Shown here one piece after another: positions 8,445 through 18,437 of a stretch of 45,524 bases of DNA. Both the position numbers and the translations under genes were made by a program. The DNA is from Bacteroidota bacterium (lineage in GTDB: Bacteria > Bacteroidota > Bacteroidia > Chitinophagales > Chitinophagaceae): assembly GCA_018268135.1 (NCBI GenBank), contig JAFDXD010000145.1:1-45524 (forward strand), read 5' to 3'. The notes below the pieces were generated by a model that made no database searches, had not been told where the DNA came from, and saw only the letters and a program-made list of their open reading frames with translations. Each line of letters begins with the position of its first letter. The first letter of the stretch is position 1.

Positions 8445-9452
8445 ATGCAGGTATATCATTATAACGATAATTTTTTGTTAGAAAACGGCGGCTCATTACC
8501 CGCTATCACTATTGCATATACTACTCTGGGAAAGTTAAATGAAGATGCTTCAAATGTAGTATGGATTTGTCATGCACTTACTGCAAATGCAGAAGTAGAA
8601 AAATGGTGGCCCGGCATTGTTGGTGAAGGATGCATACTCGATCCCTCAAAATATTTTATAGTATGTGCCAATATTTTAGGCTCCTGCTATGGAAGTAGCG
8701 GCCCTTTAAGTGTCAACCCTGTACAAGGCAAGCCTTATTTTAGCGATTTTCCAATGATAACCATTAGAGATATGGTAAAAGCGCATATCCTTCTACGTGA
8801 GTATTTGCAAATAAAAAAAATTGAATTGCTGGCCGGTGGAAGCATGGGTGGTTACCAGGCATTGGAATGGAGTGTAATGGAGCCGGAGCGTATAAATAAA
8901 TTATTTTTATTAGCCACATCTGCTACCGAAAGCGCCTGGGGCATTGCCATTCATACTGCTCAAAGGCTTGCTATTGAGGCCGACCCTACCTGGAAAGATT
9001 TAACCATACATGCAGGCAGTAAAGGCTTAAAAGCCGCAAGAGCAATGGGAATGCTTACTTACAGAAGTTATAATGTAATGATGAAAACCCAGGTAGATAC
9101 AGATGCGGAAAAACTGGATAATTACAAAGCTACATCCTACATACAATACCAGGGAGATAAATTGGTGAATAGATTTAATGCGTATAGTTACTGGCTGTTG
9201 ACCAAAGCAATGGATAGTCATCATTTAGCAAGAGGGCGTAGCAATACATTGATTGATATTTTAAAAAAAATTACTCAGCCTACTTTAATCATTGGTATTA
9301 GCAGCGATATACTTTGCCCGGTAATAGAGCAAAAGCATATTGCCGAAGCAATGCCAAACGCCACTTTGGTAGAAATAGATTCTGAATATGGACATGATGG
9401 GTTTTTAATAGAAGCGGAAAAAATTTCTAAAATTTTAGAAAACTGGTTGTAA
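8445..9452 (+). CDS. metX: Homoserine O-acetyltransferase
   Basis: Alpha/beta-hydrolase-fold enzyme that acetylates homoserine from acetyl-CoA, the first committed step to methionine. The 335-residue protein has the nucleophile elbow GGSMGG (Ser133), the substrate-binding region NILGSCYGSSGP, the Asp of the triad in GISSDILCPV and the His in YGHDGF. It is divergent from the OsmC gene and ends at a bidirectional terminator. MetX-fold enzymes can use acetyl- or succinyl-CoA, so the acyl specificity is not certain. No SAM riboswitch was recognised in the 66-base upstream gap. Confidence 0.9.
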   Translation: MQVYHYNDNFLLENGGSLPAITIAYTTLGKLNEDASNVVWICHALTANAEVEKWWPGIVGEGCILDPSKYFIVCANILGSCYGSSGPLSVNPVQGKPYFSDFPMITIRDMVKAHILLREYLQIKKIELLAGGSMGGYQALEWSVMEPERINKLFLLATSATESAWGIAIHTAQRLAIEADPTWKDLTIHAGSKGLKAARAMGMLTYRSYNVMMKTQVDTDAEKLDNYKATSYIQYQGDKLVNRFNAYSYWLLTKAMDSHHLARGRSNTLIDILKKITQPTLIIGISSDILCPVIEQKHIAEAMPNATLVEIDSEYGHDGFLIEAEKISKILENWL

Positions 9453-9464
9453 ATTTTATTTACA

Positions 9465-9500
9465 AAAAAGCTGCCTGAAAATATCCAGGCTGCTTTTTTA
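9465..9500. terminator. Bidirectional terminator between metX and the TonB receptor gene
   Basis: Stem AAAAAAGC-GCCTG / CAGGC-GCTTTTTT with one mismatch and A/T runs on both sides. It serves the convergent metX (+) and receptor (-) genes. Confidence 0.85.
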
Positions 9501-9505
9501 ATTCA

Positions 9506-12427
9506 TTATTTTAATAAGCCATCAATTGTAATTGCCACATAATACAATGCCCCAATGGTCGGGCCACCTGCATATTCTAAATGCCTGTTATTTAAAACAT
9601 TTGTACCTCCTAATTTAATTGTTGACTTCAACCTGGGCAATCGGTAAGTTACTTGTGCATCAATATTGTTTAAAGCATTAATAGTACCCGTTACCAACGG
9701 GCTTTCCCATAAAAAACTATTTTGCCATTTCCATACCACATTAAAACCTATATTTTTGGTAATGGCCCTGTTACCAAATGATACATTTGTTGTCCAGTCG
9801 GGTGTATTAAAGCCAGTAACAAAAAGATCGGGGGTGCGATTGCCTTTAATGCTATTGAAGTTTATATTGCCAGATATTGTAAATGTTTTATAGAAATGAT
9901 AAGTCAATCCTAAAGACGAGCCATAAGTTGTGTATTTATTCTTTGCATTGGTATATACCCTGTAGCGATCCTGTCCTTTACTAGCAGCGTTACCTCCGCT
10001 TGCTACAGTAGGATTGCGGTTTCTGTCAATCATTGCTATCACTGCTGCATCTGAGCCAACAGTCTCTCCCGTGGGCACAAACACCTGCACCTGCCCAAGA
10101 AATCCGGTGTAAACATTTGAATAAGCGTCTGCATCTAATATCAGTTTATTTTCAAATAAAATAGCTCTGTAGCCAACTTCCAATGAATTAATTTTTTCGG
10201 GTTGCCCATTTGGAAGTTTGGCTACCTGCAACAAATCTCTGTAAGCCAATGCAGCAGAATCTGTATTGCCAGCAGCTTTTACAGCTTTATTAAAAATAGA
10301 AACTGAAGCTTGCGTATAACTATTTTCACGAAAACCCAGGCCTTCATCAATGATTGGCAATATACCCACACGCTTTACCATGCCATTATTTACATAAGAC
10401 AAGGCTTCAAATATTGCAGGAAAACGATATCCCTGCTGAAAGGTAAATCTAAAATGGTGTTTTTCTTTGAGGGTATAAACTGCTGCAAGGCGTGGTGTAA
10501 ATTTTGCCCGAAATTCCGGATTGTAATCTCCCCGTATTGATCCCGTTAATTTTAATTTATCTCCTATTAAAGTTTTTGTACCCTGAATAAAGAAACCAAT
10601 TTTTTTATAATAAATATTTTTACCAAAGCTTCCGTCAGACAGTGCTGTATTTCTATCTGAAATAGGTCTTGAAAAATCCACAAAATTATTACCGTCAGGA
10701 ATTATTTGATAAATTCTTGCATCGGCACCTGTCAACAATTTAACATATTTTACCTGTTTAGAAAGATCTAGCTGCCCTTCTACATGGTATAGATTACTTT
10801 TTTGCCATAAGGCTGCACCACCTGTAACAGGGGCTCCCGGTATAGAGGCCGATTTTATATCCCAATTATTAATGCTAATGATTGAATCTTTTACTATTCC
10901 GAATCTTTCTGTACCAGGTAATGCCCTCCCTAAATCTGCCTGTTGGCGTGCATATTGCGTAGCAGCAGCAAGATTTGCAGAAGTCAAAGATCCGCCATTG
11001 GTAGTAGCAAAATTATTCAATGCCGCTTTGTATTTTGCCCCCCATACATTAGCGCTGCCTCCGGTATATAAATCAAGGTTATCTGCCAGCGGTTTTACAT
11101 TGTATGAATCTCCAGTATTTTCTCTGGAAGTATAGGCTTTAATATTAAAATATTTTCCTTTTAGCTCTAATTGAAAATTTTGTACCAGCACATTTTTCAA
11201 TTTCACTTTATTACCTCTTTGAAAAACACCATCCATTTTTCCCACACGGTAGCTGGCATCAAGGGTGGTATTTGCATTGAGTTTATAAAACAAGCCAGCA
11301 TCAAATTTCAAGTTATTTACATTGGGGTTTACCAAATCTTTTTCCCAATAACCTGTACGGGCTACGGTAAGTGTTCTGTTGGCCACTCCATCAATATTTA
11401 ATCCGGTTATTGAAACAGTATTGCTTCCGGCAAGTGCATCATCCCCATATTTATTCCATCCGTCAAAAACAATATTGTTGGCCCCATTCAAAGCCTTAAA
11501 ATCAGGGTTTGCCGTATTTTTATTATTGGAGTTTTGGTCTGTTTGGGTGTTCGAAATCCAGTCTGTGCCTTGTAGATAGCCAATATTAAGCTTAACTGCC
11601 CATTTATTTTTAATGGCTTTAGCAAAGCGTATAGCTGTTTCCGTTAGTATGCCAGGTGCATGATCTATCCCATCTACATGATTTACTCCAATACGCTGAA
11701 AAACGCTTAGCCCTTGTGTAGTAAAGGGATCTTTTGTCAAAAGATTTGCCATACCATTTATCGCATTCATACCATACAGTGCAGATGCAGCGCCAGGCGT
11801 AATTTCAATACTTTGAATATCTAATTCTGTAGGGCCAATGGCATTTCCTAGGGGCACGCCAAGAGTGGCTGCCTGCATATCTATCCCATCTACCATTTGC
11901 ATAAATCGGAAATTGTTTGGGATATTAAATCCCCTTGTATTAGGTACTTTAAAAGTAAGGGAAGAAGTAGTAAGCTGTACTCCTTTTACATTTCCTAAGG
12001 CATCATAAAAGGAGGCTGCAGGCGTTTCTTTTAAAGCTTTAATATCTAATTTTTCTATGCTTACAGGAGATTTTAATATTTTCTCAGCAGTACGACTGGC
12101 TGTAACGACTACTTCATTTGACAATAATGATTGTGTATATAATTGCACTGATAGTTTAGATGAAGCTCCCTTAATCTCTATTTCCTGTGTAGCAAAGCCT
12201 ACTGATGTAATGATAAGTTTTAATGGAAATTTTTGATTTAGCACTAAAGAAAACATACCATTTGAGTCAGTAGCGGTTCCTTGTGAGCTGCCCTTTACCT
12301 GTATGTTGATGCCGGGTAGTGCTTCGTTGTTTGCTCCTACTATTTTTCCACTTAAAATAAAAGAGCCATTAAGTTGTGCTAAAGCCATTGCAGGGAGTAC
12401 AGTTAGTAAGGTTAAAAGTTTCTTCAT
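9506..12427 (-). CDS. TonB-dependent outer-membrane receptor with carboxypeptidase-like N-domain
   Basis: A 973-residue outer-membrane importer. It has a signal peptide (MKKLLTLLTVLPAMALAQ) and a CarboxypepD_reg-like beta-sandwich (about 25-105: GKIVGANNEALPGINIQVKG). The plug domain (about 107-235) includes EVVVTASRTAEKI and SIEITPGAASALYGMNAING. A beta-barrel follows to the C terminus, which ends in aromatic and hydrophobic strands. No SusD partner gene is adjacent, unlike classic Sus pairs. The gene sits at the end of the sulfur-assimilation block and carries the same 21-base inverted repeat in its upstream region (12520-12540) as the cys operons. Import of a sulfur compound or a cofactor is therefore likely but unproven. 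Confidence 0.88.
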   Translation of the reverse strand: MKKLLTLLTVLPAMALAQLNGSFILSGKIVGANNEALPGINIQVKGSSQGTATDSNGMFSLVLNQKFPLKLIITSVGFATQEIEIKGASSKLSVQLYTQSLLSNEVVVTASRTAEKILKSPVSIEKLDIKALKETPAASFYDALGNVKGVQLTTSSLTFKVPNTRGFNIPNNFRFMQMVDGIDMQAATLGVPLGNAIGPTELDIQSIEITPGAASALYGMNAINGMANLLTKDPFTTQGLSVFQRIGVNHVDGIDHAPGILTETAIRFAKAIKNKWAVKLNIGYLQGTDWISNTQTDQNSNNKNTANPDFKALNGANNIVFDGWNKYGDDALAGSNTVSITGLNIDGVANRTLTVARTGYWEKDLVNPNVNNLKFDAGLFYKLNANTTLDASYRVGKMDGVFQRGNKVKLKNVLVQNFQLELKGKYFNIKAYTSRENTGDSYNVKPLADNLDLYTGGSANVWGAKYKAALNNFATTNGGSLTSANLAAATQYARQQADLGRALPGTERFGIVKDSIISINNWDIKSASIPGAPVTGGAALWQKSNLYHVEGQLDLSKQVKYVKLLTGADARIYQIIPDGNNFVDFSRPISDRNTALSDGSFGKNIYYKKIGFFIQGTKTLIGDKLKLTGSIRGDYNPEFRAKFTPRLAAVYTLKEKHHFRFTFQQGYRFPAIFEALSYVNNGMVKRVGILPIIDEGLGFRENSYTQASVSIFNKAVKAAGNTDSAALAYRDLLQVAKLPNGQPEKINSLEVGYRAILFENKLILDADAYSNVYTGFLGQVQVFVPTGETVGSDAAVIAMIDRNRNPTVASGGNAASKGQDRYRVYTNAKNKYTTYGSSLGLTYHFYKTFTISGNINFNSIKGNRTPDLFVTGFNTPDWTTNVSFGNRAITKNIGFNVVWKWQNSFLWESPLVTGTINALNNIDAQVTYRLPRLKSTIKLGGTNVLNNRHLEYAGGPTIGALYYVAITIDGLLK

Positions 12428-12519
12428 TAATTAATGTTTAATTGTTGATTTTTATGTTGGTAATTTTTTATATTAAATTTCTGTGATGCATTATTTTTTT
12501 AATAAAAATAAAATCTTTA

Positions 12520-12540
12520 GTCTACTATTTTAATAGACTA
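12520..12540. promoter_or_regulatory. Putative Rrf2 operator, site A (receptor gene)
   Basis: GTCTACTATTTTAATAGACTA, preceded by TA, contains a perfect TAGTCTA/TAGACTA inverted repeat. It aligns position by position with sites B (18438), C (23474) and D (23301). It lies 93 bases upstream of the receptor start. The regulator assignment is inference. Confidence 0.6.
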
Positions 12541-12555
12541 TTATTTCAAAATTTT

Positions 12556-14109
12556 TTACATAAAGAAAGCAATCGTTTTATAAAGAGTGAAGGCGCTGGT
12601 AATAATTACAAGACTTCCTACCAATACAAACATAGTTTTAAGCGGAAGCTTACCTACCAGCCTGGCTGCAATTGGCGCAGCAACAATCCCACCAATAATT
12701 AATCCGGCAATATCAAATATGGGAATACTTTTTAGCAAAATAAAAAATGTGATAGAGCTGGTAAGAACTACAAAAAATTCTGCCAGGCATACTGAACCAA
12801 TTACATACCTTGGGCTTCTGCGTTTAGCCATTAAAGTACTGGTAACTAAAGTACCCCAGCCCCCGCCTGCAAATGCATCCATAAAACCACCTGCCGATGC
12901 CAGCCAGCCTGCTTTTTTTACTTTATCTTTTTTATTCTTCTTTTTAAATGCTTTTTTAATAATGAAATACCCAAGATAAATGGTGTACATAGACAATGGT
13001 ATTCTAATATAAGAAGCATACCCATGTGCAAAATATGCAGTACCGGCGCCTATTATAGCCCCTACTATACCGGGCAGTGCAATGGCCTTAAATAATTTTT
13101 TATTGATATTGCCAAATCGGTGATGGCTGTAGCCCGATACACCGCTTGAAAATACCCTGGCAGAATGTACCTGGCTGCTTACAAATGCAGGTGGCACACC
13201 ATAGGCCAATAAAAATGTAGTAGAAATAGTGCCATAGCCCATACCCAGTGAGCCATCAGCCATTTGAGCTAAAAACCCAATGATCAACATGATAAAAAAT
13301 GACCTGCTATCAAAGTAATTTGGCAGGGCAGAAATACTTTCGGCAATTTTACTAAACGAAATATTGGATAAAACAGCATGCCCCAAAATCATGAATAAAA
13401 ATGCAAGCAGGCAAAATAAAACTATTTTCGGCCATCTCTTTTGGTCGGGTTTATTTATTTCCTCAAGAGTAGCCTGCTTTGATACCAGCGTTTTTGTGAG
13501 GTCGTTAAGATGTTTTACTTTTTCATCAAAATCGCCATTTATATTATTTCTAATCAGGTGCATATTTTCCAACATTTCATCTATCTCTTCGGGAATCATT
13601 TCGCCAAATACTTCTTTTAACCGCTTAGCTACTGTAGGCGATTTTCCATTGGTTGAAATGCCTATTTTAAGGTTGCCTTTTTTTACAATTGAGCCCAAAT
13701 AAAAATCGCATAAATCGGGAGTGTCTGCTACATTTACCAAAATGTTTTTTTGCTTTGCACTTAATTGTATTTGTGCACTTGCCTCTTTATCATTTACTGC
13801 AATTATCAAAATTTCAATTCCCTCTAAATCCCCATCTTCAAAATCTTTATGCTGCAAAGTAACGTGAGGATAATCAGATGCAAGCGCATACATATCATCG
13901 CAGATGCTGCCTGCTACAACCTTTACATGCGTAAGGGGCGAATTTTTTAATACGGTAGAAAGTTTCTCTACCCCTACCTTTCCCGCGCCCACAATCAGCA
14001 TTTTTAAATTTTCAAGTTTTAGAAAAACAGGAAATAAATTATTGGATGCAGTAGTATTTCCTGCATCAATATGAATGGCTGATAAATTATTGTCCTGCTG
14101 AGTATGCAT
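12556..14109 (-). CDS. Fusion: precorrin-2 dehydrogenase (siroheme synthase N-domain) + TauE/SafE-type permease
   Basis: A 517-residue two-part protein. Residues about 25-215 match the CysG N-terminal / Met8-type domain that oxidises precorrin-2 and inserts iron to make siroheme: LFPVFLKLENLKMLIVGAGKVG (NAD-binding Gly41-46), VNVADTPDLCDFYLGSIVKKG and ISTNGKSPTVAKRLKE. Residues about 228-517 are a multi-pass membrane region of the sulfite exporter TauE/SafE (TSUP) family, with MADGSLGMGYG and FAGGGWGTLV repeats. It is 16 bases downstream of cysI in the cobA-cysJ-cysI operon, which needs siroheme and handles sulfite. The permease half may move sulfite, sulfate or another anion; direction is unknown. 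Both halves are in one uninterrupted frame. Confidence 0.85.
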   Translation of the reverse strand: MHTQQDNNLSAIHIDAGNTTASNNLFPVFLKLENLKMLIVGAGKVGVEKLSTVLKNSPLTHVKVVAGSICDDMYALASDYPHVTLQHKDFEDGDLEGIEILIIAVNDKEASAQIQLSAKQKNILVNVADTPDLCDFYLGSIVKKGNLKIGISTNGKSPTVAKRLKEVFGEMIPEEIDEMLENMHLIRNNINGDFDEKVKHLNDLTKTLVSKQATLEEINKPDQKRWPKIVLFCLLAFLFMILGHAVLSNISFSKIAESISALPNYFDSRSFFIMLIIGFLAQMADGSLGMGYGTISTTFLLAYGVPPAFVSSQVHSARVFSSGVSGYSHHRFGNINKKLFKAIALPGIVGAIIGAGTAYFAHGYASYIRIPLSMYTIYLGYFIIKKAFKKKNKKDKVKKAGWLASAGGFMDAFAGGGWGTLVTSTLMAKRRSPRYVIGSVCLAEFFVVLTSSITFFILLKSIPIFDIAGLIIGGIVAAPIAARLVGKLPLKTMFVLVGSLVIITSAFTLYKTIAFFM

Positions 14110-14125
14110 TGCCCCTATTTGTTTG

Positions 14126-15799
14126 CTAAATATTGTTATCTAAAATTTTTCTCTTTGTAAAATCTCCAAAAGTTTCTTTCTCCAATCGCTCTGTGGCATA
14201 TTTACCAAATAATAAATCTACCTCTTCTAAAATTGCTTTTTCATCAAGTTGCTCTTTATACTTTTGGTTAATTCTGGTGCCTTCCCTATCGCCTCCAATG
14301 TGCAAATTGTATCGCCCGGGTGAAGTGCCAATTAAACCAATTTCGGCTGCATAAGGCCTTGCGCAACCATTTGGGCAGCCCGTCATCCGTGTTAAAATTT
14401 CTTCTTGCATTAAATCATGTTTACTTAACAGCACTTCCATTTTTGTAATTAAATCGGGCATGTAACGCTGTGCTTCTGCAAAAGCCAATGGGCAGGTGGG
14501 CAATGCTACACAAGCAATGGCATTTTTTCGCAAGCCCGAAGCTGATGCCGTATGATTTACTAAATGATATTTATTCAAAAGCGATTCTACCAATTCTTTA
14601 TCTTCATCTTTAATATCACTCACTATCAAATTTTGATTACTCGTAAACCTAAAATTTGCTTTACCTGTTTCTGCAATTTCAAGAAGCGCAGTTTTTAAGG
14701 CAAGATTTTCATCGTCAAGTACTCTTCCATTTTCAATAAATAAAGTAAAATGCCAGTTGCCATCATGGTCTTGCAGCCAGCCATACATATCTTTTCGGCT
14801 ATTGAATTTATAAGGCCTTTCTTTTTCTAATTTAAATCCACATCTTTTTTCTAATTCAGTTTTAAATGCCTCAATCCCCATCCTGTCTAAAGTGTATTTT
14901 ATTCGGGCAAGTTTTCTATCGCTCCTGTTGCCAAAGTCTCTTTGAATAGATGCTACTTCGTAAATGGCTTTAAACAAATTATCTTTACCTGCCACAAAAC
15001 CCAGTACTGTAGCCAGTCTTGGATAAGTATCAGGATTACCATGAGTAGAAGATAAGGCACCGCCAACAGCAATATTAAATCCACTTAATGCTCCATTTTC
15101 AATGATTGCTATCAAGCCCAAATCGTTGGCCAATACATCTACATCGTTATTTGGCGGGATACCAATACCTATTTTAAATTTTCTAGGTAAATACCTGTCC
15201 TGGTACAATGGGTCTGGCTCAGTATCTTCACTTATTTTTTCTTCATCCAACCAAATTTCATAGTATGCCCTTGTTTTAGGCATCATCATTTTACTTATTT
15301 CGGCAGCAAGTGAATGTATTTGCCGGTGCAAAGGGTTAATATTTGGATTGCTGCTGCAAATTACATTGCGGTTAACATCGCCACATGCTGAGATAGAATC
15401 GAGTTGTACTTTATTAAAACTTTGCAAGGTGGGCTTAATGCTACTCTTTAATATACCATGTAATTGTATTGTTTGCCTTGTAGTAATTTTAATTGTGCCG
15501 GTACTATATTTACCTGCAATGTGATGTATTGCTACCCATTGATCAGGCCTTAGAAGTCCGCCGGGTATTCGCATCCTTACCATAAATGAAATCAGTCTGT
15601 CTAATTTTTTTGCAGCTCTTTCTTCACGCAGGTCTCTATTATCCTGCTCATACATGCCATGAAATTTAATTAACGACTTGTCATCTTCTCTTACGGAACC
15701 TGTAATTTCATCAGATAAACTTTCTTTTAGAGTACCACGCAAGCCATGACTTGCCATCTTAATAATTTCAGTGCCTGATAATTTTTTTTCTTCGCTCAT
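14126..15799 (-). CDS. cysI: Assimilatory sulfite reductase hemoprotein (beta) subunit
   Basis: Carries siroheme and a [4Fe-4S] cluster and reduces sulfite to sulfide with electrons from CysJ. The 557-residue protein has both cluster-binding Cys pairs of the family, CVALPTC (Cys430, Cys436) and GCPNGC (Cys475, Cys479). It also has the siroheme-contact regions TTRQTIQLHGI and ACGDVNRNVICSSNP. Nitrite reductases share this fold, but the adjacent cysJ, cobA and siroheme-synthase genes and the nearby cysDNH genes favour sulfite. A 100-base AT-rich gap separates it from cysJ. Confidence 0.93.
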   Translation of the reverse strand: MSEEKKLSGTEIIKMASHGLRGTLKESLSDEITGSVREDDKSLIKFHGMYEQDNRDLREERAAKKLDRLISFMVRMRIPGGLLRPDQWVAIHHIAGKYSTGTIKITTRQTIQLHGILKSSIKPTLQSFNKVQLDSISACGDVNRNVICSSNPNINPLHRQIHSLAAEISKMMMPKTRAYYEIWLDEEKISEDTEPDPLYQDRYLPRKFKIGIGIPPNNDVDVLANDLGLIAIIENGALSGFNIAVGGALSSTHGNPDTYPRLATVLGFVAGKDNLFKAIYEVASIQRDFGNRSDRKLARIKYTLDRMGIEAFKTELEKRCGFKLEKERPYKFNSRKDMYGWLQDHDGNWHFTLFIENGRVLDDENLALKTALLEIAETGKANFRFTSNQNLIVSDIKDEDKELVESLLNKYHLVNHTASASGLRKNAIACVALPTCPLAFAEAQRYMPDLITKMEVLLSKHDLMQEEILTRMTGCPNGCARPYAAEIGLIGTSPGRYNLHIGGDREGTRINQKYKEQLDEKAILEEVDLLFGKYATERLEKETFGDFTKRKILDNNI

Positions 15800-15899
15800 A
15801 CAATTTTATTACTCATGGTTCAAATAATGATTGATACCCTTTTACTTTTTTTAAAAAAAACTTTTACTTTTTACAACCGGTAATTTAATTTTATTATCA

Positions 15900-17594
15900 T
15901 CAGTAAACGTCTTTCATATATTTACCATTAGATTTTAATGCTTCAAAATACTGAAGCGCTGCTTCATTAGACAATTTTCCCTCCTGCTCAAAAATTTTAA
16001 TCAAGGTGCTTTCTACTGCTTTGCTCATGGTATCTTTATCACCGCATAGATAGATAGAAGCCCCATTATTAATCCATTCAAATAATTCAGAAGCTTTTTG
16101 CATGAGCTTATCCTGCACATAAATACCTTGCTCGCTAAAAGCCAGGTTTATATTGGTAAGTACGCTGCTGCTAAACCAGTTTTGCCATTCTGTTTGATAA
16201 TAAAAATCAGTAGTAAATTTTTCTTCGCCAAAAAACAACCAGTTTTTTCCGGTGGCTCCTGTAGCATCTCTCTCTGCTACAAATGAGCGAAAAGGAGCAA
16301 TACCGGTGCCGGGCCCAATCATGATAATATTTTGATCACTATCAGGAAGGCGGAAACGCTTATTTACCTGCACAAAGAATTGAATAGTATCTCCTTCTTT
16401 CTTGTTGCTAATAAAATCAGTACATAATCCGTTTTTCTGCTGCCCGTTCACAATAAAATCATTATGCAAGGCAATTATGTGTACTTCATTACCATGTGCA
16501 TTTATTGAAGAGGCGATATTGTAAATTCTTGGAGCAATTGGATGAAGTAAAAGTAAAAACTTTTCAAAAGCTTCTGAATTCTTCAGTGGATATTTTCTAA
16601 GCAACTGAATTAAATCTACTCTGGTAGTTGGGATTTCTGCCTGTACTAAATCGGCATACTGTTTAATAAATTTTTCGAGTAAAAAACTAATATTAATTTT
16701 TTGCAGCAAATGCTCTCTAAGGCTTGCCTCTTCATTTTTAAAACTTACCGTTTTATTGCCATCAATGCCAGAGAGCATTATGATTTCATCCACTACCAGT
16801 TCATCATTTTCAGGCACAATGCCAATTGAATCTCCGGGCAGGTACTCAACATCATCTGCAGCAATTTCCAAATGATAGGTGGTTTTATCAGAGCCCGTTG
16901 CATTCAGGTTTATATGGGCAAGTATGGTACCTGTATAAAATTTTTTGCCTGCTTTTTTTTCTGTAATCGCCGGTGCTGCTGCTGTAATTTTTATTTCGGG
17001 GGAGCTAATATTATTTATGGAATCCAATAACTGATCAAACCATTGCTCAGCCGGCTTTTCATAATCAAGGTCGCATTTTATCATTGGAGCAATTCTTTTT
17101 GCACCAATATTTTCTAACTGTATATCTACATCTTCGCCGGTTTTGCAAAACATTGGATAAGATGTATCGCCCAATGCTAGTACGGCATATTTCATTTCAG
17201 GAATTTTAAAACCATTGTTATGAATATGATTATAAAATTTTTGTGCAGCCACAGGTGGCTCCCCTTCGCCCTGAGTGCTTATTACAGTGATAAAATATTC
17301 TTCTTTATGCAAATCAGGTAAGCGGTACTGATCAAGGCTTACCAGGCGGGCCTGTATTCCTTTTTGCTTTGCTTTTGCTGCAAGACCCGTAGCAAGTTTT
17401 TTAGAATTACCGGTTTCTGTACCGTATGCCAATGTAATTTTTTTAGCAGGCAAATTCTTATCAGCAACTGATGGTATCGGCGCTATGCTTTCATTGATCA
17501 AACCCGAAATAAATCCATTCACCCATATTAATTCTTCTTTGGTGTAGGACCGGATATGCTCATGCAATAATTTTAATTTAGGCTCTGCTAACAT
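15900..17594 (-). CDS. cysJ: NADPH-sulfite reductase flavoprotein (alpha) subunit
   Basis: Transfers electrons from NADPH through FAD and FMN to CysI. The 564-residue protein has an FMN-binding flavodoxin domain (about 52-195: LAYGTETGNSKKLA, STQGEGEPP, LALGDTSYPMFCKTG). It is followed by a ferredoxin-reductase-like FAD/NADPH module with RIYNIASS (FAD), GTGIAPFRSFVAERD and LCGDKDTMSKAV (nucleotide), and ends in an aromatic residue as usual. The start overlaps cobA by 17 bases, so the two are translationally linked in the sulfite-reduction operon. Confidence 0.93.
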   Translation of the reverse strand: MLAEPKLKLLHEHIRSYTKEELIWVNGFISGLINESIAPIPSVADKNLPAKKITLAYGTETGNSKKLATGLAAKAKQKGIQARLVSLDQYRLPDLHKEEYFITVISTQGEGEPPVAAQKFYNHIHNNGFKIPEMKYAVLALGDTSYPMFCKTGEDVDIQLENIGAKRIAPMIKCDLDYEKPAEQWFDQLLDSINNISSPEIKITAAAPAITEKKAGKKFYTGTILAHINLNATGSDKTTYHLEIAADDVEYLPGDSIGIVPENDELVVDEIIMLSGIDGNKTVSFKNEEASLREHLLQKINISFLLEKFIKQYADLVQAEIPTTRVDLIQLLRKYPLKNSEAFEKFLLLLHPIAPRIYNIASSINAHGNEVHIIALHNDFIVNGQQKNGLCTDFISNKKEGDTIQFFVQVNKRFRLPDSDQNIIMIGPGTGIAPFRSFVAERDATGATGKNWLFFGEEKFTTDFYYQTEWQNWFSSSVLTNINLAFSEQGIYVQDKLMQKASELFEWINNGASIYLCGDKDTMSKAVESTLIKIFEQEGKLSNEAALQYFEALKSNGKYMKDVY

Positions 17595-18432
17595 GTTTTT
17601 TTGCTTTATTATTTTCTGAAATATCGCTAACCTTTGCAGTTAGTGGTTTAAAATAATACTCTTTACTAAGTCCGTTTTTCAGCCAGGAAAACTGTTGATG
17701 AAGCGCCACCACTTTTCCAATAATAATTAATGTGGGCGATAACAAAACAGTATCTTTTAATGTAGCATCATACTCATACAGGCTACAGGTATGCACTTGC
17801 TGCATTGGGGTGGTGGCCTGCTCCACTATTGCTAATAATTTAGAAGAATCTATTTGATGTTTTGTAAATTTTTCTACCAGCAAAGGCAAAGTTTCGCTAC
17901 TCATGTAAAACACAAGGGTGTCATCAGTAGCAGCCAGTTCTTTCCAGTAATTTTCTGAAATGACATCTGTTTTATAATACGTTAAAAATCTTACTCCTGT
18001 TGCATACCCCCGTGCTGTTAAAGGGATACCGGCATACCCAGCAGCGCCGAGTGCAGCCGTTACTCCCGGCACTATCTCATAAGGAATATTGTTTTGTACA
18101 AGAGATTCCAATTCATCCAAAATGTTGGAAAAGATAGAAACATCTCCACCTTTCAATCTCACTACCAGTTTGCCTTTTGCTGCATGGGCAATCATTAATT
18201 CATTTATGGTTTGTTGGGGAGTAGAAATACCTCTTCTGCATTGCTTGCCTACATAAATAATCTCTGCATGTTGACTGGCATAAGTATTAAGCATTTGCTC
18301 GCTTACCAGCCTGTCTGCAAGTACAATATCTGCCAGTTGCAAATACTTTGCAGTTTTTACCGTAACAAGCTCCGGGTCGCCGGGGCCTGCAGCAGCCAAT
18401 ATTACTTTACCGGTATTAATTTGAGGTTTCAT
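17578..18432 (-). CDS. cobA: Uroporphyrinogen-III C-methyltransferase
   Basis: SAM-dependent enzyme that methylates uroporphyrinogen III to precorrin-2, the precursor of siroheme. The 284-residue protein shows the tetrapyrrole methylase signature AAGPGDPELVTVKTAKYL, RLKGGDVSIF and EIVPGVTAALGAAGYAGIPL. It is the first gene of the unit cobA-cysJ-cysI-siroheme synthase/permease, which supplies both sulfite reductase and its cofactor. An inverted-repeat operator candidate (site B) lies only 5 bases before the ATG. Confidence 0.93.
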   Translation of the reverse strand: MKPQINTGKVILAAAGPGDPELVTVKTAKYLQLADIVLADRLVSEQMLNTYASQHAEIIYVGKQCRRGISTPQQTINELMIAHAAKGKLVVRLKGGDVSIFSNILDELESLVQNNIPYEIVPGVTAALGAAGYAGIPLTARGYATGVRFLTYYKTDVISENYWKELAATDDTLVFYMSSETLPLLVEKFTKHQIDSSKLLAIVEQATTPMQQVHTCSLYEYDATLKDTVLLSPTLIIIGKVVALHQQFSWLKNGLSKEYYFKPLTAKVSDISENNKAKKHVSRA

Positions 18433-18437
18433 TTTTT

